The notes below the pieces were generated by a model. It was not told the DNA's origin and did no database searches. It worked only from the letters and a program-made list of their open reading frames with translations. A stretch of 64,000 bases of DNA from Streptomyces sp. G-G2 (GTDB lineage: Bacteria > Actinomycetota > Actinomycetes > Streptomycetales > Streptomycetaceae), in the NCBI RefSeq assembly GCF_030063135.1, contig NZ_JASISO010000031.1, forward strand, positions 1-64,000, read 5' to 3'. Position numbers and translations under genes: made by a program. Each line of letters begins with the position of its first letter. The stretch's first letter is position 1. Below are positions 40,702 to 50,243 of the stretch, in pieces.

Positions 40702-41817
40702 ATGGCCCCCCGTCCTGTCCCGGGAGAGCTCACTTTCGTCGCCCCTCGCGGGGTCAAGAAGCCCCCGCGGCACCTGGCCGACCTCACCCCCGAGGAGCGA
40801 CGCGAAGCGGTCGCCGCGATCGGTGAGAAGCCCTTCCGGGCCAAGCAGCTCTCGCAGCACTACTTCGCCCGGTACAACCACGACCCGGCGCAGTGGACGG
40901 ACATCCCCGCGGCCTCCCGCGAGAAGCTCCGGGAGGAGCTGCTCCCGGACCTGATGTCGGTCGTCCGGCACATCTCGTGCGACGAGGACACCACCCGCAA
41001 GACCCTGTGGAAGCTGCACGACGGCACGCTCGTCGAGTCCGTCCTGATGCGCTACCCCGAGCGGGTCACCATGTGCATCTCCTCGCAGGCGGGCTGCGGG
41101 ATGAACTGCCCGTTCTGCGCCACCGGCCAGGCGGGCCTGGACCGCAACCTCTCCACCGCCGAGATCGTGCACCAGATCGTCGACGGCATGCGCGCCCTGC
41201 GCGACGGCGACGTTCCCGGCGGCCCGGCGCGGCTGTCGAACATCGTCTTCATGGGCATGGGCGAGCCGCTGGCCAACTACAACCGGGTGGTCGGCGCGAT
41301 CCGCCGCCTGACCGACCCGGAGCCCGACGGCCTCGGCCTGTCGCAGCGCGGCATCACCGTCTCCACCGTCGGTCTGGTCCCGGCCATGCTCCGGTTCGCC
41401 GACGAGGGCTTCAAGTGCCGGCTGGCCGTCTCGCTGCACGCGCCCGACGACGAGCTGCGCGACACCCTGGTGCCGGTGAACACCCGCTGGAACGTCCGCG
41501 AGGTGCTGGACGCCGCCTGGGAGTACGCCGACAAGTCCGGCCGCCGCATCTCCATCGAGTACGCGCTGATCCGCGACATCAACGACCAGGCCTGGCGCGG
41601 TGACCGGCTGGGCCGCCTGCTCAAGGGCAAGCGGGTCCACGTGAACCTGATCCCGCTGAACCCGACCCCGGGCTCCAAGTGGACCGCCTCGCGCCCCGAG
41701 GACGAGAAGGCCTTCGTCCAGGCGATCGCGAACCACGGCGTCCCGGTGACCGTACGGGACACCCGCGGCCAGGAGATCGACGGCGCCTGCGGCCAGCTCG
41801 CCGCATCGGAGCGTTAG
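40702..41817 (+). CDS. rlmN: Dual-specificity RNA methyltransferase RlmN
   Basis: A 371-residue radical SAM enzyme that methylates C2 of A2503 in 23S rRNA and A37 in some tRNAs. The start ATG 40702 lies after GAGGAG. The iron-sulfur motif CGMNCPFC is C-x3-C-x2-C. Other motifs: ISSQAGCGMNCPFCATGQ, NIVFMGMGEPLANYNRV, and VRDTRGQEIDGACGQLA with the C-terminal catalytic cysteine. It is the last gene before the thiamine locus. Confidence 0.95.
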   Translation: MAPRPVPGELTFVAPRGVKKPPRHLADLTPEERREAVAAIGEKPFRAKQLSQHYFARYNHDPAQWTDIPAASREKLREELLPDLMSVVRHISCDEDTTRKTLWKLHDGTLVESVLMRYPERVTMCISSQAGCGMNCPFCATGQAGLDRNLSTAEIVHQIVDGMRALRDGDVPGGPARLSNIVFMGMGEPLANYNRVVGAIRRLTDPEPDGLGLSQRGITVSTVGLVPAMLRFADEGFKCRLAVSLHAPDDELRDTLVPVNTRWNVREVLDAAWEYADKSGRRISIEYALIRDINDQAWRGDRLGRLLKGKRVHVNLIPLNPTPGSKWTASRPEDEKAFVQAIANHGVPVTVRDTRGQEIDGACGQLAASER

Positions 41818-41883
41818 ATTCCGGGTTTCCTCCGGCGGTTCGGCCACGGGGTACCCTGTGGCCGAACCAACTGCATATTCCGA

Positions 41884-41968
41884 CAGGGGAGCGCCACAGC
41901 GCTGAGAGTGCGGTAACCGTCACCGCAGACCCTCTGAACCTTGCCCGGGTCATTCCGGGTAGGAAGTT
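41884..41968 (+). promoter_or_regulatory. TPP (thiamine pyrophosphate) riboswitch
   Basis: The THI-box core is present: ACAGGGGAGC at 41884, CTGAGA at 41902-41907, ACCCTCTGAACC at 41929-41940 and CCGGGTAGGAAG at 41955-41966. The variable P3 helix between is CGGTAACCG-type. It lies 114 bases upstream of the transporter's binding-protein start, so TPP binding should reduce expression of thiBPQ. The leader 41969-42060 after it has GC-rich inverted segments that may sequester the AGGAGGAA ribosome site near 42067. Confidence 0.92.
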
Positions 41969-42081
41969 CGGTCATCACTCAAGCTGTTGCGCCCTGCCCG
42001 GCGACCGCTCTCCCGCCCCTGTGGCGCGAGGCGCCGGGCAGGGCCGCGTCTTCTCCTGGTCATCCCAGGAGGAAGCATTCC

Positions 42082-43182
42082 ATGAACACCACCAAGAAGA
42101 TCGCGGGCAGCGCGCTCGCCGTCGCGCTGGGCATCAGCACGCTCGCCGCGTGCGGCGGCGGCGACGCCAAGGACACGTCCACGGGCGCGAGCGACGCGCC
42201 GAAGCAGAAGACGATCACTCTGGTCAGCCACGACTCCTTCAACGTGACCCCCGCGGTCCTCAAGGAGTTCGAGCAGCAGAGCGGCTACACGGTCAAGGTC
42301 CTCAAGAGCGGGGACGCGGGCGCCGCCCTCAACCAGGAGATCCTCACCAAGGGCTCGCCGCGCGGCGACGTCTTCTTCGGCGTGGACAACACCCTGCTCT
42401 CGCGCGCGCTCGACAACGGCATCTTCACCCCGTACGAGGCCAAGGGCCTGGCCCAGGTCGGCGCCGAGTACCAGCTCGACACGGCGCACCGGGTCACCCC
42501 GGTCGACTCCGGTGACATCTGCGTCAACTACGACAAGGCGTACTTCGCCGACAAGAAGATCGCCCCGCCGCAGACGCTGGACGACTTGATCAAGCCGGAG
42601 TACAAGAACCTGCTGGTCACCGAGAACGCGGCGACCTCCTCGCCGGGCCTCGGCTTCCTCCTCGCCTCCGTCGGCAAGTACGGCGACGCGGGCTGGAAGG
42701 ACTACTGGTCCAAGCTCAAGGCCAACGGCGTCGAGGTCGTCGACGGCTGGGAGCAGGCCTACAACGAGCGGTTCTCCGGCTCCGCTGGCGGCAAGAAGGC
42801 CAAGGGCGACCGTCCGCTGGTCGTCTCCTACGCCTCCAGCCCGCCGGTCGAGGTGATCTACGCCGAGCCGCAGCCCGCCGAGGCGCCCACGGGCGTGGCC
42901 ACCGGCACCTGCTTCCGCCAGGTCGAGTTCGCGGGCCTGCTCAAGGGCGCGAAGAACGAGGAGGGCGGCAAGGCCCTGCTCGACTTCCTGGTGAGCAAGA
43001 AGTTCCAGGAGGACATGCCCCTCCAGATGTTCGTGAACCCGGTGGTCAAGGACGCGAAGCTGCCCGAGGCCTTCACGAAGCACGGCGTGGTGATCGAGAA
43101 GCCGGAGACGGTCGCTCCGGACGCCATCGCCAAGAACCGTGAGCAGTGGGTCAAGGCATGGTCTTCGCTCGTCGTGAAGTAA
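42082..43182 (+). CDS. thiB: Thiamine ABC transporter substrate-binding lipoprotein
   Basis: A 366-residue secreted lipoprotein. The signal peptide ends in the lipobox LAAC (IAGSALAVALGISTLAAC). Mature protein motifs of the ThiB/TbpA family: VSHDSFNVTPAVLKEFEQQS, VFFGVDNTLLSRALD, VDSGDICVNYDKAYF and VSYASSPPVEVIY. The TPP riboswitch upstream strongly supports thiamine or a phosphate ester as ligand. The start ATG 42082 follows GGAGGAAG. Confidence 0.9.
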   Translation: MNTTKKIAGSALAVALGISTLAACGGGDAKDTSTGASDAPKQKTITLVSHDSFNVTPAVLKEFEQQSGYTVKVLKSGDAGAALNQEILTKGSPRGDVFFGVDNTLLSRALDNGIFTPYEAKGLAQVGAEYQLDTAHRVTPVDSGDICVNYDKAYFADKKIAPPQTLDDLIKPEYKNLLVTENAATSSPGLGFLLASVGKYGDAGWKDYWSKLKANGVEVVDGWEQAYNERFSGSAGGKKAKGDRPLVVSYASSPPVEVIYAEPQPAEAPTGVATGTCFRQVEFAGLLKGAKNEEGGKALLDFLVSKKFQEDMPLQMFVNPVVKDAKLPEAFTKHGVVIEKPETVAPDAIAKNREQWVKAWSSLVVK

Positions 43183-44942
43183 GCGCCGCGAAGGGGTCCG
43201 GCGCTGCGCCGGGGGGCGCCGGACCGGGGTCCGGCGCGCCGGACCCCGGTCCGCCCGCGCGTCCCGGGCGGGGTCCGGCCCCCGGCGCCGAAGGGCGCCG
43301 GGCGGTCGCGGTGCGGCTCGCCCTGATGGCCGTACCCCTCGCCTTCTTCGCCCTCTTCTTCGCCTACCCGGTCGCCGCGATCGTCGGCCGCGGCCTCAAG
43401 ACGGAGGACGGCTGGCAGTTCGGCCGGATCGGCGAGGTGCTCGCCCGGCCCGACATCGGCGACGTCCTGTGGTTCACCACCTGGCAGGCACTCGCCTCCA
43501 CCGCGCTGACCCTGCTCGTCGCGCTGCCCGGGGCGTACGTCCTCGCGCGCTTCGCCTTCCCCGGCAAGCAGCTGCTGCGCGCGGTCGTCACCGTTCCGTT
43601 CGTGCTGCCCACCGTGGTCGTCGGCACCGCCTTCCTGGCCCTGGTCGGGCGCGGCGGCATGCTGGACGAGCTGTGGGGCGTACGCCTGGACACCACGGTC
43701 TGGGCGATCCTGCTCGCCCACGTCTTCTTCAACTACGCCGTCGTGGTCCGCACGGTCGGCGGCCTGTGGGCGCAGCTCGATCCGCGCCAGGAGGAAGCCG
43801 CCCGGGTGCTGGGCGCCGGACGGTTCGCCGCGTGGCGCCGGGTGACGCTGCCCGCGCTCGGCCCGGCCGTCGCCGCGGCCGCCCTCATGGTGTTCCTGTT
43901 CACCTTCACCTCCTTCGGCGTCGTGCAGATCCTCGGCGGACCGGCGTACTCCACGCTGGAGGTGGAGGTCTACCGGCAGACCGCGCAGCTCCTGGACCTG
44001 CCGACCGCCGCCGTGCTCACGATGGTGCAGTTCGTGGCCGTCGGCGCCGTCCTCGCCGTGCACGCCCGGACCGTGCGCAAGCGGGAGACCGCGCTGCGCC
44101 TGGTCGATCCCTCGCGGACCGCGCGGCGGCCCCGCGGCCCCGGTCAGCGGCTGCTGCTCGGCGGGGTGCTTTTGACGGTGGCCCTGCTGATCGTGCTGCC
44201 CCTCGGGGTGCTCGTGGAACGCTCCTTCGACGCGCCCGGCGGGTACGGCCTCGGCTTCTACCGGGCCCTGGGGGACGCGGGCGCCGGGGGCGGAACGTTC
44301 CTGGTGCCGCCGCTGGAGGCGATCTGGAACTCCCTCCAGTACGCGCTGGCCGCCACCGCCATCGCCCTGGTCATCGGGGGGCTCGCGGCCGCGGCACTCA
44401 CCCGGCGCGGGGGGCGGTTCGTGCGCGGGTTCGACGCGCTGCTCATGCTCCCCCTCGGGGTGTCCGCCGTCACGGTCGGCTTCGGCTTCCTGATCACCCT
44501 CGACGAGCCGCCGCTGGACCTGCGGACCTCGTGGATCCTGGTGCCGCTGGCCCAGGCGCTGGTCGGTGTGCCCTTCGTCGTACGGACCATGCTGCCCGTA
44601 CTGCGCGCCGTGGACGGACGGCTGCGCGAGGCCGCCGCCGTGCTCGGCGCCTCGCCGCTGCGGGCCTGGCGGGAGGTGGACCTGCCGCTGGTGCGGCGGG
44701 CGCTGCTGATCGCCGCCGGATTCGCCTTCGCGGTCTCGCTCGGCGAGTTCGGCGCGACCGTCTTCATCGCCCGGCCCGACCACCCGACGCTGCCCGTGGC
44801 CGTGGCCCGGCTGCTGGGGCGCGCGGGCGAGATGAACTACGGGCAGGCGATGGCCCTGAGCACGATCCTGATGCTGGTGTGCGCGGTGTCCCTGCTGGTG
44901 CTGGAGCGACTGCGACCCGACAACACCTCCGGAGAGTTCTGA
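43158..44942 (+). CDS. thiP: Thiamine ABC transporter permease
   Basis: A protein of about 594 residues with a duplicated permease core, the ThiP layout in which both halves of the membrane channel are fused. Each half carries an EAA loop: EEAARVLGAGRFAAWRRVTL and REAAAVLGASPLRAWREVDL. About 12 membrane helices are visible. The first 50 residues are a Gly/Pro-rich cytoplasmic linker. The start chosen (ATG 43158) overlaps the 3' end of thiB by 25 bases; a GTG or later ATG start is possible. It ends in a one-base overlap with the ATPase gene. Confidence 0.88.
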   Translation: MVFARREVSAAKGSGAAPGGAGPGSGAPDPGPPARPGRGPAPGAEGRRAVAVRLALMAVPLAFFALFFAYPVAAIVGRGLKTEDGWQFGRIGEVLARPDIGDVLWFTTWQALASTALTLLVALPGAYVLARFAFPGKQLLRAVVTVPFVLPTVVVGTAFLALVGRGGMLDELWGVRLDTTVWAILLAHVFFNYAVVVRTVGGLWAQLDPRQEEAARVLGAGRFAAWRRVTLPALGPAVAAAALMVFLFTFTSFGVVQILGGPAYSTLEVEVYRQTAQLLDLPTAAVLTMVQFVAVGAVLAVHARTVRKRETALRLVDPSRTARRPRGPGQRLLLGGVLLTVALLIVLPLGVLVERSFDAPGGYGLGFYRALGDAGAGGGTFLVPPLEAIWNSLQYALAATAIALVIGGLAAAALTRRGGRFVRGFDALLMLPLGVSAVTVGFGFLITLDEPPLDLRTSWILVPLAQALVGVPFVVRTMLPVLRAVDGRLREAAAVLGASPLRAWREVDLPLVRRALLIAAGFAFAVSLGEFGATVFIARPDHPTLPVAVARLLGRAGEMNYGQAMALSTILMLVCAVSLLVLERLRPDNTSGEF

Positions 44943-45991
44943 TGCCCCTGCTGGAACTGAGCGGAGTGTCGGTGCGCTTCGGTGAGCGCGCCGTCGTGGA
45001 CGAGGTCGACCTGGCGGTCGCCGAGCACGAGACCGTGTGCGTGCTCGGCCCCAGCGGAAGCGGGAAGTCCACCCTGCTGCGGGTGGTCGCCGGACTCCAG
45101 GAGACCGCCGCCGGACGGGTGCGGCTCGGCGGCGCCGACCAGCGCGCGGTGCCGGTGCACCGGCGCGGGGTGGGCCTGATGTTCCAGGACCACCAGCTCT
45201 TCCCGCACCGGGACGTCGGCGGGAACGTGGCCTTCGGGCTGCGGATGCGGGGCGACGCGCGGCCGTCGTGCGAGGGCCGGGTGGCCGAACTGCTGGAACT
45301 GGTCGGCCTCCCTGGCGCGCAGCGCCGGGCGGTGGCGTCCTTGTCCGGCGGTGAACAGCAGCGGGTGGCCCTGGCCCGCGCCCTGGCCCCCTCGCCCCGG
45401 CTGCTGATGCTGGACGAACCCCTCGGCCAGCTGGACCGGGGGCTGCGCGAGCGGCTGGTCTTGGAGCTGCGCGGGCTCTTCTCCCGGCTCGGCACGACCG
45501 TGCTGGCCGTGACCCACGACCAGGGCGAGGCCTTCGCGCTGGCCGACCGGGTGGTGGTCATGCGGGACGGGCGGATCGCCCAGGCCGGGACCCCGCTGGA
45601 GGTCTGGCAGCGGCCCGCGTCCGAGTTCGTGGCGCGGTTCCTCGGCTTCGAGAACGTGGTCCCGGCGGTGGTCTCGGGGGGTGTGGCCGACACGGTGTGG
45701 GGCCGGATCCCGGTCCCGGCCGGGTCCCCGGCGGGGCCGTGCCTGCTGCTGGTGCGCCCGGCGGGGGTGGTGCCGGGGCCCGACGGGCTGCCGTGCGCGG
45801 TGGAGTCCAGGACCTTCCGGGGGACGCACGTGGCGCTGCTGCTGCGCGCCGAGGGGGGCGGGCCGGGGCTGGAGGCCGAGTGCGGGCTGGCCGGGGCGCC
45901 GTCGCCGGGGGACCGGGTGCGGGTCGCGTTCACCCCGTCCGAGGTGGTCGTCCTCCCGCCGGAGCAGCCCCCGGGCTCCGCTCCGGAGTAG
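44942..45991 (+). CDS. thiQ: Thiamine ABC transporter ATP-binding protein
   Basis: A 349-residue ABC ATPase energising the ThiBP importer. Walker A is GPSGSGKSTLL, the Q-loop LMFQDHQLFPHRD, the signature LSGGEQQRVALARAL, Walker B LLMLDEPLGQLD and the switch His in VTHDQGEAF. A C-terminal extension from about residue 240 resembles the TOBE-like regulatory part of CUT/ferric-type importers, longer than the 230-residue E. coli ThiQ. The operon is under the upstream riboswitch. Confidence 0.88.
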   Translation: MPLLELSGVSVRFGERAVVDEVDLAVAEHETVCVLGPSGSGKSTLLRVVAGLQETAAGRVRLGGADQRAVPVHRRGVGLMFQDHQLFPHRDVGGNVAFGLRMRGDARPSCEGRVAELLELVGLPGAQRRAVASLSGGEQQRVALARALAPSPRLLMLDEPLGQLDRGLRERLVLELRGLFSRLGTTVLAVTHDQGEAFALADRVVVMRDGRIAQAGTPLEVWQRPASEFVARFLGFENVVPAVVSGGVADTVWGRIPVPAGSPAGPCLLLVRPAGVVPGPDGLPCAVESRTFRGTHVALLLRAEGGGPGLEAECGLAGAPSPGDRVRVAFTPSEVVVLPPEQPPGSAPE

Positions 45992-46091
45992 CCCCGGGCC
46001 CGGCTCCGCAGGGGCGAGGGCGGATGCGCCGCGCGGCGGCACATCCAGCCCGTCCGGCAGGCGAGGACCGGAGCCCCGGGGCCCCGCCGGG

Positions 46092-46997
46092 TCAGGCGAC
46101 CGGCACCGGGTCCGGGGATGCGGCTTCCGCCTCGGCCCCCTCGTGGTTGCCGAACCAGGCCACCGCCACCGCGCCCGCGACCGCCAGGACGAAGCCCAGG
46201 ACGGCCAGCCACGCCAGCCCCGGCCGGGACGCGTCCCCGAGCCACAGGACCCCGATCGCCCCCGGCAGCACCGTCTCGCCGACGACCAGCGCCGCCGTCG
46301 CCCCGTTCACCGAGCCGATCTGCAGCGCGATCGTGTGCAGGTACATGCCGCCGGTCCCGGCGAGCAGGATCGCGTACAGCGCCGGGTCCGTCAGCAGCGC
46401 GCCCAGGTCGAAGGGGTCGATCCCGTCCAGGATCCGTACGCCGACGCCCAGCGCGCCGAACGCCAGGCCCGACAGCAGACCGGCCAGGATCGCGGCCCGC
46501 CCGCCCAGGAACCGTACGGCCACCGTGCCGCCCGCGATGATCAGGACGGTCACGGCCAGCAGCGACCAGTGCGTCGCGGCCGGGGCGTAGTGTCCGCCCT
46601 CGTGGCCCGCGGCCGTCGCCAGCAGCACCAGCGCGCCGCAGACCACCCCGATGGAGGTCCACTCCTTGCGGGTCAGCCTGATCCCGAGCATCTTCACGCT
46701 CAGCACGGCGGTGATCACCAGGTTGGCGCTGATGACGGTCTGGGACAGGAACAGCGGCAGCAGCCGCGCGGCCAGCGCGCCGAGCCCGAAGCCCAGGAAG
46801 TCCAGGATGGTGCCGACGATGAACTCCCAGGTCATCGCGGCTTGAGCGGTGGAGGCGAGGTTGGGGCCACCGTGCTGGGTGACCCCCGCGCCGATGTCGG
46901 AGGCGCGGGCCGCCTTGCGGGAGCCGACGGCTTGCAGGACGGATCCCGTGCCGTAGCAGATGGACGCGGCGACAGCGGTCAGCAGGCCGATGAGCAC
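46092..46997 (-). CDS. DMT-superfamily (EamA-like) membrane protein
   Basis: A 301-residue protein with about nine to ten hydrophobic helices, starting MLIGLLTAVAASICYGTGSV. The N-terminal GLLTAVAASICYGTGSVLQA and mid-protein SQTVISANLVITAVLSVKML fit small-molecule exporters of the drug/metabolite transporter superfamily; the substrate is unknown. The C-terminus is hydrophilic and acidic. It is convergent with thiQ and divergent from nothing close, with 80 bp to the LOG gene on the same strand. Confidence 0.8.
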   Translation of the reverse strand: MLIGLLTAVAASICYGTGSVLQAVGSRKAARASDIGAGVTQHGGPNLASTAQAAMTWEFIVGTILDFLGFGLGALAARLLPLFLSQTVISANLVITAVLSVKMLGIRLTRKEWTSIGVVCGALVLLATAAGHEGGHYAPAATHWSLLAVTVLIIAGGTVAVRFLGGRAAILAGLLSGLAFGALGVGVRILDGIDPFDLGALLTDPALYAILLAGTGGMYLHTIALQIGSVNGATAALVVGETVLPGAIGVLWLGDASRPGLAWLAVLGFVLAVAGAVAVAWFGNHEGAEAEAASPDPVPVA

Positions 46998-47076
46998 AGA
47001 GGGCTCCGTTCACGTCTGGCAGGTTTCGCGTACCTCTGCCAGACGTGGGAACCGGCTCCGGAGTTGCCTCCCGCGA

Positions 47077-48168
47077 CTATCCGAATGCGGCGAGTGTCTC
47101 CGGAACCTCGTCGACCGAGTCGACCAGGGCGATCCTGGACTCCATCGGACGGCCCGCGGCCAGCGCCCGCAGCAGCGGCCAGGCGGGGAGCCGCTCGGTC
47201 CAGTGCGCCCGGTCCACCAGGATCATCGGGGTCGCCTCGCCCCGGGACCCGTAGTAGTTCGGGGTGGCGTTGTCGAAGATCTCCTGGACCGTTCCGGCGG
47301 CGCCCGGCAGGAAGACCACGCCCGCGGTGGACCGGGCGAGGAGCCCGTCCTCGCGGGTGGCGTTCGCGAAGTACTTCGCGATGTGGCCCGCGAAGGCGTT
47401 CGGCGGCTCGTGGCCGTAGAACCACGTCGGGATGCCCACCGAGTCCCCGCCCGCGGGGAAGCGCTCGCGCACCGCGAAGGCCGCCCGCGCCCAGTCGGAG
47501 ACCGACGGGACGAACGACGGCGCCTTGGCCAGCAGCTCCAGCGCCTCCTCGACGGCCTCGTCCGGAGCGGGGGACAGGTAGGCGCCGAGGTTGGCCGCCT
47601 CCATCGCGCCCGGCCCGCCGCCCGTGGCCACGGTGAGACCGGCGCGGGCCAGACTCCGGCCCAGCCGGGCCGCGCCCGCGTACTCCGCGGTGCCGCGGGC
47701 CATCGCGTGGCCGCCCATCACGCCCACCACCCGCGCCCCCGTCAGGTGCTCGTCGAGGGCGTCGGAGATCGCGTCGTCGTGGATGGAGCGCAGCATGGAC
47801 GAGAAGACGTCCCCGTCGGCCTTCGCCTCCTGGAGCCAGGCGTACGTCTGGGCGTCCGGGGTGGCCTCGTAACCCGAGGGGAGCGCGTCGAACAGTTCCT
47901 GCGGGGTGTACAGCAGACCCCGGTAGGGGTTGAACGGCAGGTCCGGCACCGGAGGGAAGACCAGCGCCCCGTCGGCCCGCACCTTCGCCGACGCGTCCGC
48001 CGCCATCGGGCAGCCGAGGAACACGGCGGCCGAGGTGTCGCAGGACAGCAGGGCCAGGGTCCGGTCCAGCAGGTTCACCGACTGGACGCGGTAGCCGCTC
48101 AGGTCACCGCGGGCGACGACCTGGTCGAATTCGGCGAGGGTCTCGATCTCGATGTCTGGGAAAACCAT
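47077..48168 (-). CDS. LOG family protein (lysine decarboxylase-like fold)
   Basis: A 363-residue protein starting at ATG 48168. The LOG signature is present: TGGGPGAMEAAN (the PGGxGT-partner loop) and FLPGAAGTVQEIFDNATPNY, where Gly-x-Ala-Gly-Thr replaces the usual PGGxGTxxE with the Glu kept. LOG enzymes release free nucleobases from cytokinin-type or other nucleoside monophosphates; this longer subfamily has an extra N-terminal domain of about 130 residues and its substrate is unknown. The frame continues upstream antisense to the exporter genes without conserved sequence. Confidence 0.78.
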   Translation of the reverse strand: MVFPDIEIETLAEFDQVVARGDLSGYRVQSVNLLDRTLALLSCDTSAAVFLGCPMAADASAKVRADGALVFPPVPDLPFNPYRGLLYTPQELFDALPSGYEATPDAQTYAWLQEAKADGDVFSSMLRSIHDDAISDALDEHLTGARVVGVMGGHAMARGTAEYAGAARLGRSLARAGLTVATGGGPGAMEAANLGAYLSPAPDEAVEEALELLAKAPSFVPSVSDWARAAFAVRERFPAGGDSVGIPTWFYGHEPPNAFAGHIAKYFANATREDGLLARSTAGVVFLPGAAGTVQEIFDNATPNYYGSRGEATPMILVDRAHWTERLPAWPLLRALAAGRPMESRIALVDSVDEVPETLAAFG

Positions 48169-48194
48169 TCCGCCCACACTAAGGGCTCCCCGGC

Positions 48195-49274
48195 TCAGCG
48201 AGACAGGGCCAGCACCGTCAGCTGCGCCACACCCCAGCTGAGCGGCACGCACACGGCGAGCAGCGCCGCCGTCCGCAGAGCCACCGCCCCGCGCAGGATC
48301 CCGGCCGCGCCGCCCAGGCCGCGCAGGCTCTCGTAGACCCCCGCGCGGGTCTGGCGCACTTCGACGGCGGTGACCAGCAGGGTTCCGGCCGCGCAGACGG
48401 CGACCAGCGCGGCCGCCGGTGCGCTCAGCGGGCCCAGCGGCACGTGCAGGCCGCCGCTGCCGCGCAGCGCGAGCGCGCTCAGCGCGGCCGCCGCCACGGC
48501 GCACAGGACGCCCAGCGGCCTGCCGAACCGCGGCGCCTCCTCCTGGAGGGTCCGCCCGGCCAGCAGCCGCAGCGCGCCGGGGCGCACCGCCTGGACCAGG
48601 GTTCCGCAGGCGTAGGCGAGTCCCGGTCCGGCGAGGGACAGCCCGGCCGCGGTCAGGGCCCAGCCGATGAGCATCCCGGCGCTGCCGCGTCCCGCGTACG
48701 CCTCGACGGCCAGTCCGCAGGCGGTGAGCGAGATGCCCCAGGGCAGCTCGGCCTGCGGGGTACGGGGCGCCCGCGCCCGGGGCCGCAGGGCGAGCGCGGC
48801 GGCCGCCGAGGCGGTCAGCGGCGCCAGCGCGAGCAGGGTGAGGGCGGCGGCGACCGGGAGCGGCTGGTCCGCGTGCAGCAGGGCGGCTCCGGCGCCGTCG
48901 AAGGGCAGTCCGGACACCTCCCCGCGCAGGTGCAGGAAGACGGCCAGCGCCAGGGCGCTGCCCAGGGTGCAGGCGATGGCGGTGGAGAGGGCGGCGACGA
49001 GGGCGAGCCGCACGGGCCCCAGCCCGGCCGCGTCCATCCCCGTGCGGGGCCGGGTGGCCGGGTCGGTACGGGCCACCGCGACGGCGAAGTGCACGGTCAG
49101 GACCAGCGGTACGAGGGCCCACAGCAGCCGGGGGAACGATCCGGTGGGCCCGTCGAGCGCCCCGGCGAGCACGTACAGCAGCAGGAAGCCGGTGCCGGCG
49201 GAGGCGGCCGCGACCAGCAGTCGCCGGAACTGGACGAGCGGCCGGGCGCCCCGGGTCAGACGGAGAGCGAGCAC
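48195..49274 (-). CDS. ABC transporter permease, exporter type
   Basis: A 359-residue membrane protein with about eight to ten helices, starting at GTG 49274 (VLALRLTRGARPLVQFRRLL). The N-terminal basic helix followed by a membrane span, large polytopic region and a C-terminal helix with EVRQTRAGVYESLRGLG resemble FtsX-like or MacB-like permeases reduced in size. It overlaps the ATPase gene by 19 bases, so the two are co-translated. Substrate unknown. Confidence 0.75.
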   Translation of the reverse strand: MLALRLTRGARPLVQFRRLLVAAASAGTGFLLLYVLAGALDGPTGSFPRLLWALVPLVLTVHFAVAVARTDPATRPRTGMDAAGLGPVRLALVAALSTAIACTLGSALALAVFLHLRGEVSGLPFDGAGAALLHADQPLPVAAALTLLALAPLTASAAAALALRPRARAPRTPQAELPWGISLTACGLAVEAYAGRGSAGMLIGWALTAAGLSLAGPGLAYACGTLVQAVRPGALRLLAGRTLQEEAPRFGRPLGVLCAVAAAALSALALRGSGGLHVPLGPLSAPAAALVAVCAAGTLLVTAVEVRQTRAGVYESLRGLGGAAGILRGAVALRTAALLAVCVPLSWGVAQLTVLALSR

Positions 49275-50071
49275 GCGCCCTGACCCTCCGCATCGGTGGT
49301 CAGCGCCAGCCGCGCGTCCGCGTTCGTCTCGGCGGCTGCGGCTGCGGCTGCGGTCGCGGTCGCGTCGGCGTCGGCTTCGGCCTCGGAGCCCGGGGCCGTG
49401 GCCGGGCGCCCGTCGAGCAGGGCCACCCGGCGGTCGGCCACCTCGGCGGTCCGCTCGTCGTGGGTGGCCAGCAGCACGGTGATCTCGTGCGAGCGGGCGG
49501 CGGTGGTGAGCGTGCGGAGCAGGTTGGCCTGCTCGGCGCGGTGCAGCGGGGCCGTGGGGTCGTCGGCGAAGATCACGGAGGGCTCGCCGACCAGGGCGCG
49601 GGCCAGCGCCACCCGCTGGGACTCGGCGCGGGTCAGGGCGCTGGGGCGCTTGCGGGCGAAGGCCCCGATGTCGAGCCGGTCCAGCCATTCGCAGGCCGCG
49701 TGCTTGGCGGCGCGGTGCGGGGCGCCCGCGATGAGCAGCGGCAGCGCGGCGTTCTCCCACACCTTCAGCTCGGGCAGCAGGCCCGGCTCGGGGCCGATCC
49801 AGCCGAACCGGTCGCGGCGCAGGCGCTCCCGGGCCGACGGTCCCATGGTGTGCACGGGTACCCCGTCGAACCAGACCTCGCCCTGCTCGGGCACGAGCTG
49901 CCCGGCGAGGCAGCGCAGCAGGGTGGTCTTGCCGCTGCCTCGGGGGCCGGTCACGGCGAGGACCTCGCCGCGCCGCACGCCGACCGAGACACCGATGAGG
50001 CCGGGCGAACCGCTGTGGGAGTAGTGCAGAGAGCGTGCCCAGAGCACGTCGTTGTCCGGTGGAGCAACCAT
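49256..50071 (-). CDS. ABC transporter ATP-binding protein with altered motifs
   Basis: A 271-residue ATPase starting at ATG 50071, eight bases after GGAGG. Walker A GPRGSGKTTLLRC is intact. The signature is LTRAESQRVALARAL instead of LSGGQ. Walker B reads VIFADDPTAPL, so the catalytic Glu is Asp. LLATHDERTAE holds the switch His. The last 35 residues are an Ala, Asp and Thr low-complexity tail. Of the LolD/MacB class by overall layout. Relaxed motifs suggest slow or regulatory ATP hydrolysis. It is paired with the permease downstream. Confidence 0.82.
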   Translation of the reverse strand: MVAPPDNDVLWARSLHYSHSGSPGLIGVSVGVRRGEVLAVTGPRGSGKTTLLRCLAGQLVPEQGEVWFDGVPVHTMGPSARERLRRDRFGWIGPEPGLLPELKVWENAALPLLIAGAPHRAAKHAACEWLDRLDIGAFARKRPSALTRAESQRVALARALVGEPSVIFADDPTAPLHRAEQANLLRTLTTAARSHEITVLLATHDERTAEVADRRVALLDGRPATAPGSEAEADADATATAAAAAAAETNADARLALTTDAEGQGACSLSV

Positions 50072-50167
50072 GGCGTACACCTCCGTCCGGGGGAACGAAG
50101 CGGAGCCGGCTGAAGTCACTGGCACCGCAATGAGATGTAAAGAGATGAACGTCTTGGCTGGCTACAG

Positions 50168-50220
50168 CACACGGCCCGGACCCCCTCGTTCTCACTCGAA
50201 CGGAGGATCCGGGCCGTGTG
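50168..50220. terminator. Hairpin downstream of the aminotransferase
   Basis: A 13-bp perfect outer stem, CACACGGCCCGGA (50168-50180) with its complement at 50208-50220, contains an inner CCTCCGTTC-type pairing. It lies 24 bases past the aminotransferase stop at 50244 on the minus strand and should terminate that transcript. Confidence 0.75.
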
Positions 50221-50243
50221 GACCGGCTGAGCGGCGACCTGAT

